Assembly (NCBI GenBank): GCA_026874595.1
Contig: CM049319.1
Coordinates: 5,050,601-5,114,600, forward strand
DNA length: 64,000 bases
From: Sipunculus nudus
Taxonomy: Eukaryota > Annelida > Sipuncula > Golfingiida > Sipunculidae
Direction of reading: 5' to 3'
Part shown: positions 1 through 15,100 of the stretch, in pieces
Layout: each line of letters begins with the position of its first letter
How positions within the stretch are numbered: position 1 is the stretch's first letter
Program-made: the position numbers and the translations under genes
Notes under the pieces: generated by a model
What the model was told of the DNA's origin: nothing
Databases searched by the model: none
What the model saw: only the letters and a program-made list of their open reading frames with translations

Positions 1-156
1 GTAAGTGAAACTCTGCAGTAATAATCAACCCCAGGTATGACGCCATCAGTCTGCGTGAACAGGTGACTCCAGTTGCTGATAGTGCCAGCAGTCCAGTCTG
101 AGATGTTAGCTACAAGAGGGGGAGCTAGAAGACTGGTGCAGTTGACAGTGTAGTCC
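1..156 (-). CDS. LRR gene exon 27 (partial): rest of FN3-like domain
   Basis: Acceptor ttatttttcag; the exon runs to the window edge. WDYTVNCTSLLAPPLVANIS and PGVDYYCRVSL give the C- and F/G-strand features of FN3, with a probable strand-to-strand Cys pair (NCTS...YYC). Further domains probably follow off-window. Confidence 0.78.
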
Positions 157-3100
157 CTGAAAAATAACATCACTTTGATTTAAATAGAAAATAATTATTC
201 AAAATATAATTATGAGCTTGTGACTTGCTGTCTTTCCAATTCCAATCATCACCTGTGTGCATTTTTTTAGGTACCAATAATAAAAAATTTTCTGGGATGA
301 AATTTAACCATTTACCTGTAATAAAAATTTAAATAATTTAAAAAATTTAAGACTGTCTAAATAAATTTCTGCAGATTTTAAAATGGACATTATATTTGAT
401 TAATATGGTATGCATGTAATCTGTTGATGCATGAACAGAATGGATGGTTTCATTGGGAAAGGTATGTCATCACAAATTTCTTTATTTTTCATTCTTCATA
501 ATCAACAAAAGTTTTTGGAATGCTGAGTCCAACCATTTCTCTTTACCAACTCAAAATGCACTGCTGTCCATCAGTAGGACATACCATGTGACTGTCACTC
601 CAGGTGGCGCCAGTGTGATGAGTGGACTGACTGGGACATCTGGTGGCGGCGTCCTCTCAGGTGGTGCATCCCACTGGACAAGCAGCTGGTATTGTCCTGG
701 TGCTGTGGCTGTCACGTTATATGCCGCTGATGACCAACAAAAACCAAATATACTTAAATCAAGTGTGATAAAAATTTTAGCTTAAATATAAATGCTTCTT
801 CAGCTGCCTTACCCAGTCAAGACTTTTGATAGGAAATGATTTTTTATTTTGAAAACTGCAATTATTCTGAACTTCAGTTTTAACATGACTTTCAAAGTTT
901 AAATTGAATTTGATCTGACTTCTAGACTGCAATTACAACAAATACAAGAATATGAGCTTTTAATTTATATTTTATACTGTCAGATTATGTGAAACCAAAT
1001 TTCCTTTTAAAATATGTTCTAGTATTCTTATATATGTTCAAATCAGTACAAAATGACAATTTTCATATATATATATAAAGATTGTGATTTTTTTCTTAAA
1101 ATATCAGTCTCCTTTTGAGAGTGTTCAAAATTATATTTTTAAAGTGACACAATTTCAGGTTAAGAGGCCTGTCTGTGTACGTACTAACATCCTTATGTCC
1201 TAAACTGATACTGTGTCTACACTGATGCATTCCTGGAATTGGAGAAAATAACACAACTTACAGCACTGGAAGTCATCAAAGGGCCTCGACAGGAAGTAGT
1301 TGGCATTATTCTTATCAGCTCCACGGAAACTGTAACCACTGGTGATAGTAGGGGTAGCACAGGTTCCCCCAACAACCGCTGATGGTGATTTATCAACGAC
1401 ATCACGAATCGTCAGAAACGTGTTGCAATCACAGCCAAGAGGGTTGTTACCAAAATCTCTGAAAAACAGAACATTAAATGGCCATTAATACAAATTTGTA
1501 ACCCGTTACTTTATAGCCCTACATGGCCATTCACATGCCAGAAGGGTATGTATGCTGTCTGCAGTCTGCACTTAAAGTGAGGTATCAAGGATTTATGGGA
1601 AAACTGCCCCTGGGTCAAGTATTTAAAATTATAATATATCAGATAACAGTTTCACTTCAGGTCGCTTAATTTGTTCAGAATATGAACATTTTTATCATAT
1701 TTTTATTTCAGAGTCTCTGATACCTGAATTTCACAAAGATATTCATCATTAAAGTATTAAATATTAAGTTGTTAATAACATAATTATTGTTTAAACTGAT
1801 GTCACAAAATAAATATATTTAAATGGGCAAGATAAGGTATATAATTTTTAAGCCATTAAGAAGAAATAGAAACCTGTATTATAATATTAAACAGATGTAA
1901 TATATAACACAGAGGACATAATTTATACCAAGAAAAGAATACAAAAGGCATTTCTCAACAGAAAATTGGCTACAGACAACTTAAGATCAAAACTACCAGT
2001 GTTCATGAGTTGGACCAAGATGCAAATATACAGCACAATAAATATCTTAAACAAAAGATCAAAGTGCTGAAGAGACTCTGAATGATAATTAAAACTAAAG
2101 AAATCTAATATATGACAACAAAAATTCAACTATATACTCAGCAACAGGTGTACTTCTATTCTCATATTACATGCAGTTATTGAAACAAACAAGGTGTCGC
2201 TATACTTACAGGTGAGTCAGTTTAAGCCTCTGGAATGCACGGTCACCAAACGCCTGCAGATTGTTTGAGCTGAGGTCAATTTTCCTCAGGTTAGTGAGCT
2301 CTGGCATGGTGGGGAAGGACGGGATCTGGTTGTTCTGTAGCAGTAATTCTTCTAGACTCGTCATGTTCTCAAACGCATGGTCATAGATCCACTCTATCTG
2401 GTTACTGCTCCAGTCCCTGTCATAAAAAAAAAAAAAAACATACAGAAAATAAAGTCAGGTTGGTGTGAGAATTAATGAAGAATGACAAAGTGCAAGAAGT
2501 ATATTGCTGGAAAAAGCTAAAAACTGATGAAAATGTATGTATAATGTCATCAATTGAAGGAAACTCTACGTCTGAATAATATATTAGAGAATTTGAACAT
2601 TTTCAGTTTTAATCAGATGCAGACTTCAAAAAAGCCTGACCTGACCAACACCAAAATGACTAACTCTTCTAAACTAAAGCTCAATATCTCAGCTTCAGTC
2701 ATAACAAATTCATATTTTGAATGTCTCAGTGGCCAACACCAAGCCATTGTCTTCATTATAATCTTTTTTTAGCTTTTGGGTGTTATCATCAATGTCTCTC
2801 AGTTTTTTTTCATCACTTTCACTTACATCTTTTTCAGGTTATACAGTGGAGCTAACAGTGATGTAGGAATGACAGTGATGTTGTTGTCTTGTAGGATCAG
2901 CTCCTCCATGTTGCTCTGTGCTGCACCGAATGACCCCACTGGCACTGAACCAATATGATTCCTCGATATATCACTTGAAATAGAATCAGGCTAAATTAAT
3001 ATGAAATATTTACTTTCAAGTGACCAGTCCATTTAAAACTATGTTTTTATGCAAGATGACCACCTCACTATCACATACACCCCACTATCATGAACACCCC

Positions 3101-6100
3101 ACTATCACGACCACCCCACTATCTTGACCCTCCCACTACCACGACCATCCCACTATCACAACCACCCCACAAATACGACCACTCCACTATCATGACCATC
3201 CCATGACGACCATCCCACTATGATCTGACAAGACCACCCCACTATCATGACCACCCCACACACGACCATCCCATGACGACCATCCCACTATCATGACCAC
3301 CCCACTATCACGACCATCCCATGATGACCATCCCACTATCACAACCACCCCACTCTCACGACCACCCTAATATCATGACCATCCAACTATCATGGCCATC
3401 CCTTTATCAACACCATCCAACTATCATGACCACCCTACTATCACAACCATCCCACTATTATGACCACCCAACTATCAGGACCATCCCACTATTATGACCA
3501 CCCCACTATCATGACCATCCCACTATCTTAACCACCCCACTATCAAGACCACCCCATTATCATGACCTACCCACTATCATGACCACCCCACTATCACATC
3601 TTTCTCAATATCACAACCATCCCACTATCACAACCATCCGACTATCACAACCATCCCACTATCATGACCATCCCACTATCAAGACCACCCCATTATCATG
3701 ACCTACCCATGATCACCCCACTATCACATCTTTCTCAATATCACAACCATCCCACTATCACGGCCATCCCACTATCACAACCATCCCACTATCACCACCA
3801 CCCCACTATCATGACCATCAAACTATCATGACCTACCACCATTACGACGCTGATTACTTTGGCTGATCCAGCAGGTGGTCGTGTTAGCGAGATTTCACTG
3901 TATATCAGTTTGCAAATTTGAAACTTCTAAAATATCTTAAAATTTCATTCATTACTCACTTAACTTCTGTGTACAATTATTGCAAAATATTGAAATAAAA
4001 TATATAAATAATATTTTTATAGTTTTCTGTATCGGAAACACTTAAAAAGAATTATGTTTTATCCAGATTTTGAAATTAAACGTGGAAATGTTTCTATGAA
4101 GTGCCTGTAACCCAAGGACATGTCTTCAAGCACAGCACACAAATATATGATAGACAGGAGTCCATTTATAATACAGCATCGTGCTTTCAAATAATCATAA
4201 TATGTCATGGAATGTGACAGACAAAATTTGACTAATGAGACAGTTGCAATAGATGTTGATAGTGTAAAGAGCTTCAGAATTTTTCTTAATCATTTGCTAA
4301 ATAACACTTCAATATTAATTGAAGCTCCAAGTCATATTTTCCTATCTAATTTAAATCTAATTTAACAATGAGACTGAGTCCCTTGAGAAGATTTCCAAAC
4401 TGTCAGAAAATATCATTTTTACATTTTTTTGGTGACATTTAGAATAATTCTTTATACTTTACAGACTTGTTAAATACAAAAGATTTTTAAGTTGAATATA
4501 TGCTACTTACACTTTACGTAAATTCTGTGTTGACAGGGCTGGACCTGGGTATATCACCAGTTTATTATCTGTCAGGTCAATGTCGACTATTGTAGCTCCC
4601 AAGAAGCTGTCCGCCGGCAGACCAACCAGCTCGTTACCGTTCAGGTAGAGGTGCTCCCCCACAGTTGATGAATCACCAAATATCTTCCCTGATATGATCC
4701 TAAGGCCATTATTGTTCAAATGCCTGCAAGATATCATAAACTGACAAATATACATCAAATTATATGGTTTTCTATTGGACAGATCCATTCGACCACTGTA
4801 CTGCAAGTTTTTGTTTAATAATTTACATATATATTTTTATCCTTTAAACTCATATTATCATATATAATTAAAAATATATTTTTTTCAGATATGAAATAGG
4901 CAGCAAACTGATGTTTATTGAGCCTTATATACAAATGATACAAATCAGAAGCGGATCGGGGGGGGGGGGGGGGGGGGGTCTGCAGCCCCTTTTTTCAGAC
5001 ACCACAACCTTTTTTCAAGGTTTCAGACCATTTTTGTGGCCTTGACCCTCCCCCTTTTCTGGACATGGGAACCTTTTATATAGGCTTTGCCAGTAGTCCT
5101 TCTGGTTTGTAACCCCCCTCCCCCCTTTCCCCTGAATCTACCCCTGCAAATTGAAATACAAGTTTCATTTTAAGCAACACCAAGGGGTTACTTTTACAAA
5201 CTAATTCATTTACTAACTTAAGTCAATAAAGTATGAATGGTAAATTTCTTATCTACTAGACCATTAGTCATACAGAAAACACAATGGCTTTTATCATAAA
5301 AATCATTCTGTGGATAACAGTAATTATGGTGGACTGTCACTCACAAATGTCTGTTGACTTTAACAGGGAAGAAAGCATCTACATCGACTTCAGTTATGCT
5401 GTTGTTGTCTAACCGTAGATCTTCTGTACACTCAACGTTAATGAACGTCAGGGACGCAACAGAAGTTATCATCATGGAAGACAGCTCAAGGTTCCTGTAG
5501 CATGAAAAAGTTTGTAGAATTGTATAAGAGTAAAAATGTTACATGCCTAAGCTCATGCTAAAACAGTCAAGTTGTCCAGGCTGGCGCTGACCACAGAACT
5601 CAAGAACAGGAGCAATTCTCAGCTATTAAACTCAATTCCAAAATCAGGACCCAAGTATTCATGCAGGCTCACATCTGGCAAATATATGCACTTATTCATG
5701 ATATGCTTAACCTGGCCATTGTTTCTAAACAATTTTAGTTGTTTCAGGTATAGTAGAAGGGTATGGTTACACTTTATATTGCTACAGCACCTATATTCAG
5801 ATGTCACCTAATTCCATGTAGAATTGTCACACCTTAATATACATAGGTAAAATATTAATCTTTAAGCATTTTTATTGTTAAAACACATATATAACTCAAA
5901 ATTTTTGCATGGTTTCACAAGAATAAATTACTGCAAAATACAGTATGTAAGCACAAGATTGATGGAATGTCAACTCCTGCCAGAAATGTCTGTTCACAAG
6001 GTAACAGGTATACCTACTTGTGAGACGTGTTGTTGAAGCTCCCAGGTTTTAGCTCCCGTAGAGGGTTTCCACCAAGAGTGGTGTCCCCGGAGCAGCTGAC

Positions 6101-9100
6101 ATTGTGGAACGCGTTTGATTCTACCACAGGGATCTTGTTATTGTGAAGTTTTAAACTCTGACACTGGAGATTCCGGAATATCCCTGATGGCAGCGATGTG
6201 ATCCTGTTCCCTGACAGATCCAAGTCCTCGCTCAGCTTAAGGTTGTTAAAGTCACCGGCATCTGGGATTTTTGTCAATATGTTGTTTGCAAGGTTTCTGG
6301 GAAAATTAGAATGTAATTTATACAATATGATAGCAGTAATAATCTCATGGAGGCATTTTTTACATGAGACATGAGACAGAGTATTTAAAATAGTGTAAAT
6401 TTTCAAATGTCTTCTTAAAGATAGCACAACTAATAACAAAGCATTTCCATTGGCATTCCCACTGGAAATTAATAAAGAGAATACTGTATCAATATCTGAA
6501 ATAATTTCAAAATTCTTTCCTAAAGGTTCTTCAATCATTAACAGAACATTTACTCAAGTTAAAACTCTTGATAAGAGATTACAAAATTTCTGAAGGGTTT
6601 CCTAGGATTTATTATAATGAGTTTAGAGTATATAACTGCACACAACAACAGGTGAACACTAAATAAAGGATAATCATATAGAGTCAATTATTTCTGTTTT
6701 CAAATTATGATTTTATAATAGGTAAAAATTGATAAACATTAATTTTTTTCAGAAATAAGCCATATGTTTTATTTTGATATATGATAAACCACTGCTAATT
6801 ATCTTAGCAAATGTATACTATACAGATAACCCATCAAATAACAGTACATCTGAGCACAATCTGATATTAATTATCCGGATGTAAAGAATACAACACAGAA
6901 TCTCAAATAGTTCCATTTAGCTTCTTATTGCTCTGAAACACTACTCACATTTCAATGGCATTTGTTATATGATCAAATGTTCCGTCTTCTACAAAGGCAA
7001 TATCATTATTCTGTAAACGTAGCCTGCCACTCAGAGGTGAATCACGCACGGGAAGTTGCATGAAGCGACCAAGTTTGTTGCCATCCAAGTACCTTAATAC
7101 ATAGAAAATGACATACTGTATCAATCATAACACCAGCACAATGGTGCCATGAAAGCCTGTATTATAAAACACCTATATTCATCACAAAATACAACTATAC
7201 ATGACAGTTTTTTTAATATTTTGAACCAAGAACAATGACTACAAAACACAAGAGTCCATTTTAATTAATTAGTAAGCTTGCACTGCTTCATTAGATATCA
7301 ATAATCAATTAATAAATATTCATATAATTAAAGGAGATATACCATTAGGACCTCATGAATAAATTGTAATAAATTTTCCAGTGAGATTAGATATTTTGTT
7401 AGGTAAGACAAGAGAATAACATTTCCAGTATTTAATGAAAATAACCACCCTTATTTTCCCTGATGAGCTTTTATAAGTCTAGGGTGAGTTTTTTTGCAAT
7501 TAATACAATGAAAGCCAACAAAGGCAACCATGTATTGGACATCCTGTTTGCACAAAATATATCAGACTGTTCAAAGTCTTTTCATAGCCAATGGAATTCC
7601 CTTATTTGATTAATTTTCTCAAATTCCCTGATTTTTCCCTCACTGAAAGAAGGAAACTGGTTTTCCAGGTTTTCTGTGATTTCCAGTATAGCTGGGAAAA
7701 CTGTGGCTGATTTTTTTCCTTTGGAATGTTATCTGCCCATCATGACTATCATGTCTAATGGCTCTTTAATCCTTGACACCTTAAACTGGGTATATTTATT
7801 AGGTATTTGTAACCAGCCATGCATGTTACCAAACAGATACAGAGGCCAAAACATATGTGATACTGTAGGATTTTACCCAGAATAAAATACATCAACATGA
7901 TATCTAAAGTTTAAATTAACAAAGAATGGCCAAAAGTTCTGTTTGACTTTGAATGGTTGTTTTAGTATGCCCGGTTGTGAGTATTCTGCCAGTCTTTGGA
8001 AAACTTCTTAGGAAGGAGATGGAAAGTTGCTGGCCAGTATAGCTTCTCCTTTGCGTAACATCTCCATCCCCTTCTCAAGCCTTGGACCAAACTGCCTTCC
8101 CCTCGGTCCTCCAACCTGCTTATTGGATCCCCCATGGAAGAGCCCACTGTCTCTATAAGGGGGGGGGGGGGGGGTATTCTTACATCAAGATGGGATATCT
8201 TACAATATGACACATCATTTGAGCTTCAAGTACATTATACATTGTTTAAATAGTGGTTTCATATCGGCCCGGCCCACGTGTGTACTCAGTGATGCAACGC
8301 CCCAGTATTAAACTGACAATCTTCACTATTGAGCAGTTGAGCAGTTACGATTGGTGCCTTGTTAACACTTGGCGAGCCGTAATTTTGGAGTACAACATCA
8401 ACAGCAGAAAATGTTAAAATTTTGCAATTGTGTCCACAACTCTTCTCAAGAACTGGGTGGGCTGATTTTCATAAACTTTATGATTTGTGCCTTGTTAACA
8501 CCTGGTCAGGTATAATTTCAAAGTACAAAGAAAATACAATTAAGAAATGCATAAAAATAAAGAAAATGTAGATGGCACCACCAGTCTTCCAATGCTGAAA
8601 GGGCGATCCATTAGAAATAAGCCTGCCAAATTTCAGAAAGATCCATGCAATTATTTCTGAGATATTTTTTCTAAAGTATGAATTTCACACATCAACAGCT
8701 GAAAATGTTAAAATTTTGTAATTGTGCTTTTTGAAATGCAAGTAGATTTACCAAGGACCTTCAATCATGTTAAGTTAGAAGTTTCTAGGTCAAGCGGATA
8801 CAATTGTGCCTTGTTAACACCTGCCTGCCGTAATTTGGGAGTACGAAAATACAAAACAAAATATGCATAAAAAAAATATAAAATGCAGAGTGCACCATCA
8901 GTCTTCCACAGCTGAAAGGGATATACATGATGAACAAGTGTGTGGACTTTCAGAAAGTTCCATGCAATCATGACTGAGATATTTTATCTTATGACTGAGA
9001 TATTTTATCTTAAGTATGAATTTCATACATCAACAGCTGATAATGTCAAAACTTTGCAATGTGTCAGAAGGTACTGAATAACTGGCTGGGCTGATTTTCT

Positions 9101-12100
9101 TCATTTTTTGCATGTTACCAAGGTTTCATTTGCTGTTGATGCGCAATGTTTAGTTTTAGAGTTGGAGTGCAAAATTTTTGTTTAACAACCCAGAACACTA
9201 AAAAAAGTCTGATTTCTAAGTGGTAAAAACACACAAAAACGCACGCAACTTGCAAAATACAGTGACCTACCAAGGACCTACCAAGGACCTACCTTGATGT
9301 ATAGTTAGAAGTTCTTAGGTCAAACGGTTACAATTTGTGCCTTGTTAATGATAGGAAAGACTGAAAGAGGATCTGACGACTGACAAAGAGTGATCACTAT
9401 GGCCCAGATGACTTTCAGTCAACTGAGCTAAAAATATACAACTTTAGGCTTGTTAGGTATAGAGGCCACCCTCAGGTCAACATGAAGGCAATATGGAACA
9501 GGCTGGTTAATAACATTAAATTACAACCAGGAATGCCCTTACAAGTCGGCGAGGCTGGTGTCATTATGGAATGCTGTGTCTGGGAGGAACGTGATGTCGT
9601 TGTTCTGTAGTTCCAGCCTCGTCAGGTTGCTGAGGTTTGAGAATGGATTCTCATGAAGAAACCGGTAGAAATTGTCACCCATGGCTCTGCAGGTGAAATA
9701 AATTTAAAATATTATGTATACATGAAATTTTCCATTAAACATAGGACAGGGCCAACCTTAAATCTTTTGCCTACAATTAACATGCAGTATTAAAGTTTAA
9801 TCTACTGCATTGTTATGTTGTATAAAATAACTGGTACCATTTTTTTCAATTTGTTATCATGCGACTGTCACAACAATATGAAGATAAAGCTTTGCAGAAG
9901 ACTCTTAAAATTTATATTTGATACATACAGTGATTTTGCTTTTCTATGATTTGAATGTATAAATGCACAGCAAATGTAGGATCCTAGGAATTTTCTGACA
10001 ACTTTCACAACTTCCTTGTAAGTTAATTTCTTTTCACCTGGTACTTTTATTTTACTTATAATATTTAAGGTATCTTGGGTTCACACTTCTTTTACTTATT
10101 TATAGGTTAACAGGGATCACCTCTTTTTACCAAGGGAAATATTTTTCTGACTTACATGTCCTGGATTTCATCAGGAAATGTCCCATCCTCCACAGAGATG
10201 ATTCTGTTGTGATCAAGTTTTCTGAAAATAACCATAAATTCAAATACACTGTATCTGTTATTTCATTAAGTACTTCAATAAAATCACCCTTAAACAATAT
10301 TTGATATATAAATAAAGATAAAAGGAGTGTTAGATCTGTGGCAGGTAGGTTTTTTTCTGAAAGTTCATGATCGGTTTTACAAAGAACAGATCTTTTATTA
10401 TAACAAGATTTCACATATACCTTCTCTTTTATTATTATATTTTAAAGATCTTATTGGTGGAGGTAACCACCTCTATTTTTTAATGCATGCTTTAAGTACT
10501 GAGTACTATGTACATATGCAGAATTCCATTCCAATTTCAGACTTTGTGACAGAGGTTTACACACATAATCCTGGTGTTCACTAGGCTTGATGTACCACTC
10601 CTGCAGGTCCTGGGTGTGTGTCATCCCCATAGCTGGGGCATAACACTGAGGAACCCCGGATAGGCACACTCCTTTGGGAGTGAAATGACTTCAGCAGTCT
10701 CCCTGCAGGCCTCTCACCCTGGGTGGCGACCAACAGTGAAAACTCTCACTGCCCAGGCTGAGATTCAAACACACAATCTCCTGACTTTGAGCTCTGTGCA
10801 CAACACCTAGACCAAGGAAGCTGGTATAACATATACCTTTACTCATTGCTAATGATAAGCCTTTTACCATTCAGGTGTTTGATGCACATGGCTAGGAATG
10901 ACCAGAAGTCATGACCTATTGTTCTCTGAGGTTCTCTCAGGATTTCTCCACTTTGCTTTTGAGGTGGAGATTGAACCAGGGGCTTTAAGTTGCAATGGCT
11001 TAATCACTGAGCTGTATCTTATGATGGAAGACATTGGAGGTCTACCTGCCACCCCTCTTTCACTATAAGTGGACTGACCTATTTATACTCCAATGGTAGT
11101 AGGCTGTCCTTGGGCAAGGTGAAAACCTCACTTGCTCTGTGGTGCCTGCATGAGTTAGACCTGTGGTCTCTATCTAGCCACTGGCAGATAAGCCTATATT
11201 TCTCATGATCATAAGAGGCACTTATGTCTAAGGCAATAAAATTCATCATTATGCACTTGTTTATCAAATATCCCAATAAAGTTGACTTCCTGTATTGAAC
11301 AACAATTTTGTTATATTGTATGAATTTCTGCCCCATCGTGTTTTCCAAAATGAACTAACCTTCTTGCCATTTGGTGATTTAAAACTTTAAATTTGCTGTG
11401 TTTTTTAATTTATGTGTAGAAGAAATCCTAAAATCCCATCAAGATCTTTTCTTTTCAGCTCAGCATGTGACCTCTACAATGCTTTCAATCATCCTGAGAG
11501 TCTGTTTATGATATTACTTACAGAACTCTGAGTGTTGAGAGATCAGTGAAGGTGTCCCGCACCAGGAATGTCAGTCTGTTTCCACTGAGGTGCAGGCTGG
11601 TGATGTTAGACATTTTAGCCCCGCTGCGCACTGCCTCTGGTACATACTCTATAGTGTTATAGGACAGGTCACTGTGAAACATAGAACACATCACTGCAAA
11701 ACATGACAATAATCATAACCTGACTCAACAATGAGACAAATACTGATAGATGTAAAACCTTCTGATAATTACACAAATTACCGGTCACTTGTTGCAAAAC
11801 CAGAAATTTTAAACATACCTATGTTGTGATCTTTATGAATTGAATAAATATATCTATGCGTAAATATCCCCTCCATTCACATAGAAACAATTTAAAACCA
11901 CTGCTAGCTATGTTTTTCAGATGTCATGCTCTTATTGCAAACACATTCAGGATTAATTAAGTCCTGTCAATTTTAAACTGATGATTTGTTATACTTGATA
12001 TTGTTCATTCCACAATACAACTAGAATACGGGTAGTCGACAAGCGACTATGTGTATCCGCCAAAATCAGAGTGGAAAAGGTGAAGTGAGGCATGGATGGA

Positions 12101-15100
12101 GTTGCAAGGGGAAATAGAGTGAGGTGTGTTGCATATTAGTATGGATGTCTGCAGCCAAATTGTGTATGTAGGTGGGGCCACCTGCCAAAAAATTCAAGAA
12201 AGCTTACCAAGATGTTTAAACAAGCATAATTTTGGGCAGATAAGTCAAACCACTACTGTGATATGAGTGATTTTAGCCCACTGCAGACAAACAGACAGAC
12301 CCGGTGCAAAAATGGTTGCAGGTGGACCCCCTAGTTTTGTGTATGAAGCATATTTCGCCCAATCGGTCAAACAGTTCCTGAGATATGAGCTTGGATGTCT
12401 GCAGTGTAAACTAGAATGATGGTGGTGCCACCTGTCATAAAATCAAAAAAGCTGTCCAGGATGTATAAACCTGCAAAATTTTAGGCAGATATGTCAAATA
12501 ACTGCCCAGTTATGAGTGATTTTATCCCACAGCAGACAAACAGACGGACTCTGTGCAAAAATTGTTGCAGGTGGCGCCACCAGTTTTGCATGTGATAAAG
12601 AGCTATGTGAGGCCTATACATACAAAATTTAGGCCCAATCGGTCAAACATTTCCCTAGATATGAGCTTGGATGTCTGCAGCGTAAACTAGAATGTAGGTG
12701 GCGCCACCTGTCATAAAATCAAGAAAGCTATCCATAATGTATATACATGCAAAATTTTAGGCAGATATGTGAAACCACTGCCGAGATATGAGTGATTTTA
12801 TCCCAAGGCAGACAAACAGACGGAGGCTGTGCAAAAATGGTTGCAGGTGGCGCCACCAGTTTTGTGTATGATTTAGAGCTATGGCAGATCTATACACATG
12901 CAAATTTTCAGGAAGATATGTCAAACCAATCCAGAGATATAAGCATGGATGTCTGCAGCGTGAACATGAAAGTAGGTGGCGCCGCCTGTCATAAAAGCAA
13001 GAAAGCTATCCAGGATGTATACGCATGCAAAATTTCAGGTGAATTAGTCAAACCACTGCGGAGGTATGAGTGGTTTTAACCCAAGGCAGACGAACAGATG
13101 GACACTGTGCAAACATGGTTGCAGCTAGGTGGCACCACCATTTTTTTTGTGCATGTTATAAAGCTATCCAAGGGCTACAACATTTTTTTCCTGATCGGTC
13201 AAACGGTTCCTGAAATATAAGGGTTTATGTGTGGAAACAGACGCACAAATGGATGCTGGGCAGAGAGGAAAGGTCAGAGGTCAATGCAAATAGGTTAGTC
13301 ACCAGATCACATGTGACCCAATAATCACAAGTGTAAGTTTCAGGAAAATCAGTCCAGTAGTCTCAGAGGTTTTCTCCGGAAACAAACGCGGGGGCGGGGG
13401 CGGAAGAACCCGGTAAAAAACATAGTATCCTCAAAACTTCGTTTTGACGGATTCAACAAGCTGAACAGACAGAGACCCATAAAACCAACTATTCAAATAA
13501 ACATTAAAAGAAAAAGTACCAAATAAATTACACAACAATCTTTTCAATAAAGCACAAAAATAAGGCACCATTTGAAGCTTTTGTCCCATATTAAAGAAAC
13601 TGCTGATACTGGGTACATTATAGGTATAGTTGTGTCTCATAATTCCAATATAATCATATTTGTATTGTCTCAGAATTACATGCCAGACTTACAGGATGGT
13701 GAGTGAGCCGCTACAGTTGAATGCGTCCTCATGGACAGTACTGTAGGTCAACAGGTTATACTCCATGTACAGTTCCCTGAGGCTGGTCAGCTGACACAGG
13801 TCAGTGTCTCTAACCTGCAGGATGGTGTTGTATCCTAAATACCTGGTGGTAAAGATAAGATAATTATTTCCCTGCTCTGTCATACTGTTCTTGAGATCAT
13901 TCTTATATCCCACAGTAAACAAAAAAATAACCTCAAGGGTGTGGGTTTATTGATAAAATACCAATATTCTTCCATTTGTGGGTCAAGAAAATCATAAAAA
14001 CAAACTTTTAAATTGACTAAAAGATACCAACATAGTCATCACGTGTCATTATTTTGGTATTCACCAGTTACAGCTGGCCAGGAGAGGAAAAAGACAACTA
14101 CAATGGTTCCAGGTGTGTGTGTGTATGCATAAGGCTTTGCTTTCACACAAGAGTAAATTATAATATTTTTTTGGTGTGAATCATTAAATAATTACATGAG
14201 GCTGAATGACAGTTAAGTCTTACTTTCTATGTGGGGAAACCCTTGCTGACAGCAATACTCACAGCCTGGTGATATTTGGGGTGGTAGAGAATGGAACATA
14301 ATGGAGGACTCGTTCCCTGTAGTACTTCCACACATGCATGGGGAAAGATTCTTTACTATACTCAGCAGTATCATTTATCTGATTATGATCTGCCCATCTG
14401 AAATGATTAAAATCTGCAGTAGTTAAATCAATTAATAATGATACTGATAGAAACAATAAAGAATGATGAACTCTAAATGATATTTCTGATACACATATCT
14501 AAACATTCAAGAATTTAAATACTTAAACACTTTGATATAAAGTATAACCAGCAGTATCAATGACTGATTATAATACACACAGAAGTTACTTCATGTCTGA
14601 AGCGAAAGTAATAATTATAACAGCCTGATGATTACCTCGCAAGACAAAAATGATGAGCAATCAATAATATTTCTCACTCATATATTTATACATTATAAAA
14701 ATTTGAATTTCAAATAAATAATCATATATTCAAATGTAACAAAATTAAAACATATACCATACTTTATAAATTTACAGTGATTATCTGAGCCAATTACCTG
14801 TAATATTCATTTTAACATGGGGATACAGCATTATATTTTAAAAAATGATCACCACTTACAAGACTTCCAAGCTGGAGTAGTCATCTTCAAACAGAGCTTC
14901 TTGTGGTAGCCTGGTCAAAGCATTGTCACTGATCCACCTGAAAATAAAGTATCAGTATAAAGTATAAAGTATAAAGTATAAAGTATGTATTATAATTAAT
15001 CATGATTATCCGTTACAAAACTTGTGATCTTTCATTAAAGTTATGTCAAACTCTTACTTGATCACTGTCACAAAATTTCCTTTTCCTAATCAGTGAGTGT

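Noticed and set aside
444..785. 113-codon plus-strand frame
   Set aside because: It overlaps the minus-strand FN3 exon 585-726, which has splice sites and domain pattern; the plus frame is its shadow.
3056..3845. CRISPR-like regular repeats
   Set aside because: Units are contiguous 17-mers without unique spacers, in an animal genome: a minisatellite.
10760..11014. Functional tRNA genes
   Set aside because: A and B boxes are present but no cloverleaf stems (acceptor or anticodon) could be formed; treated as SINEs.
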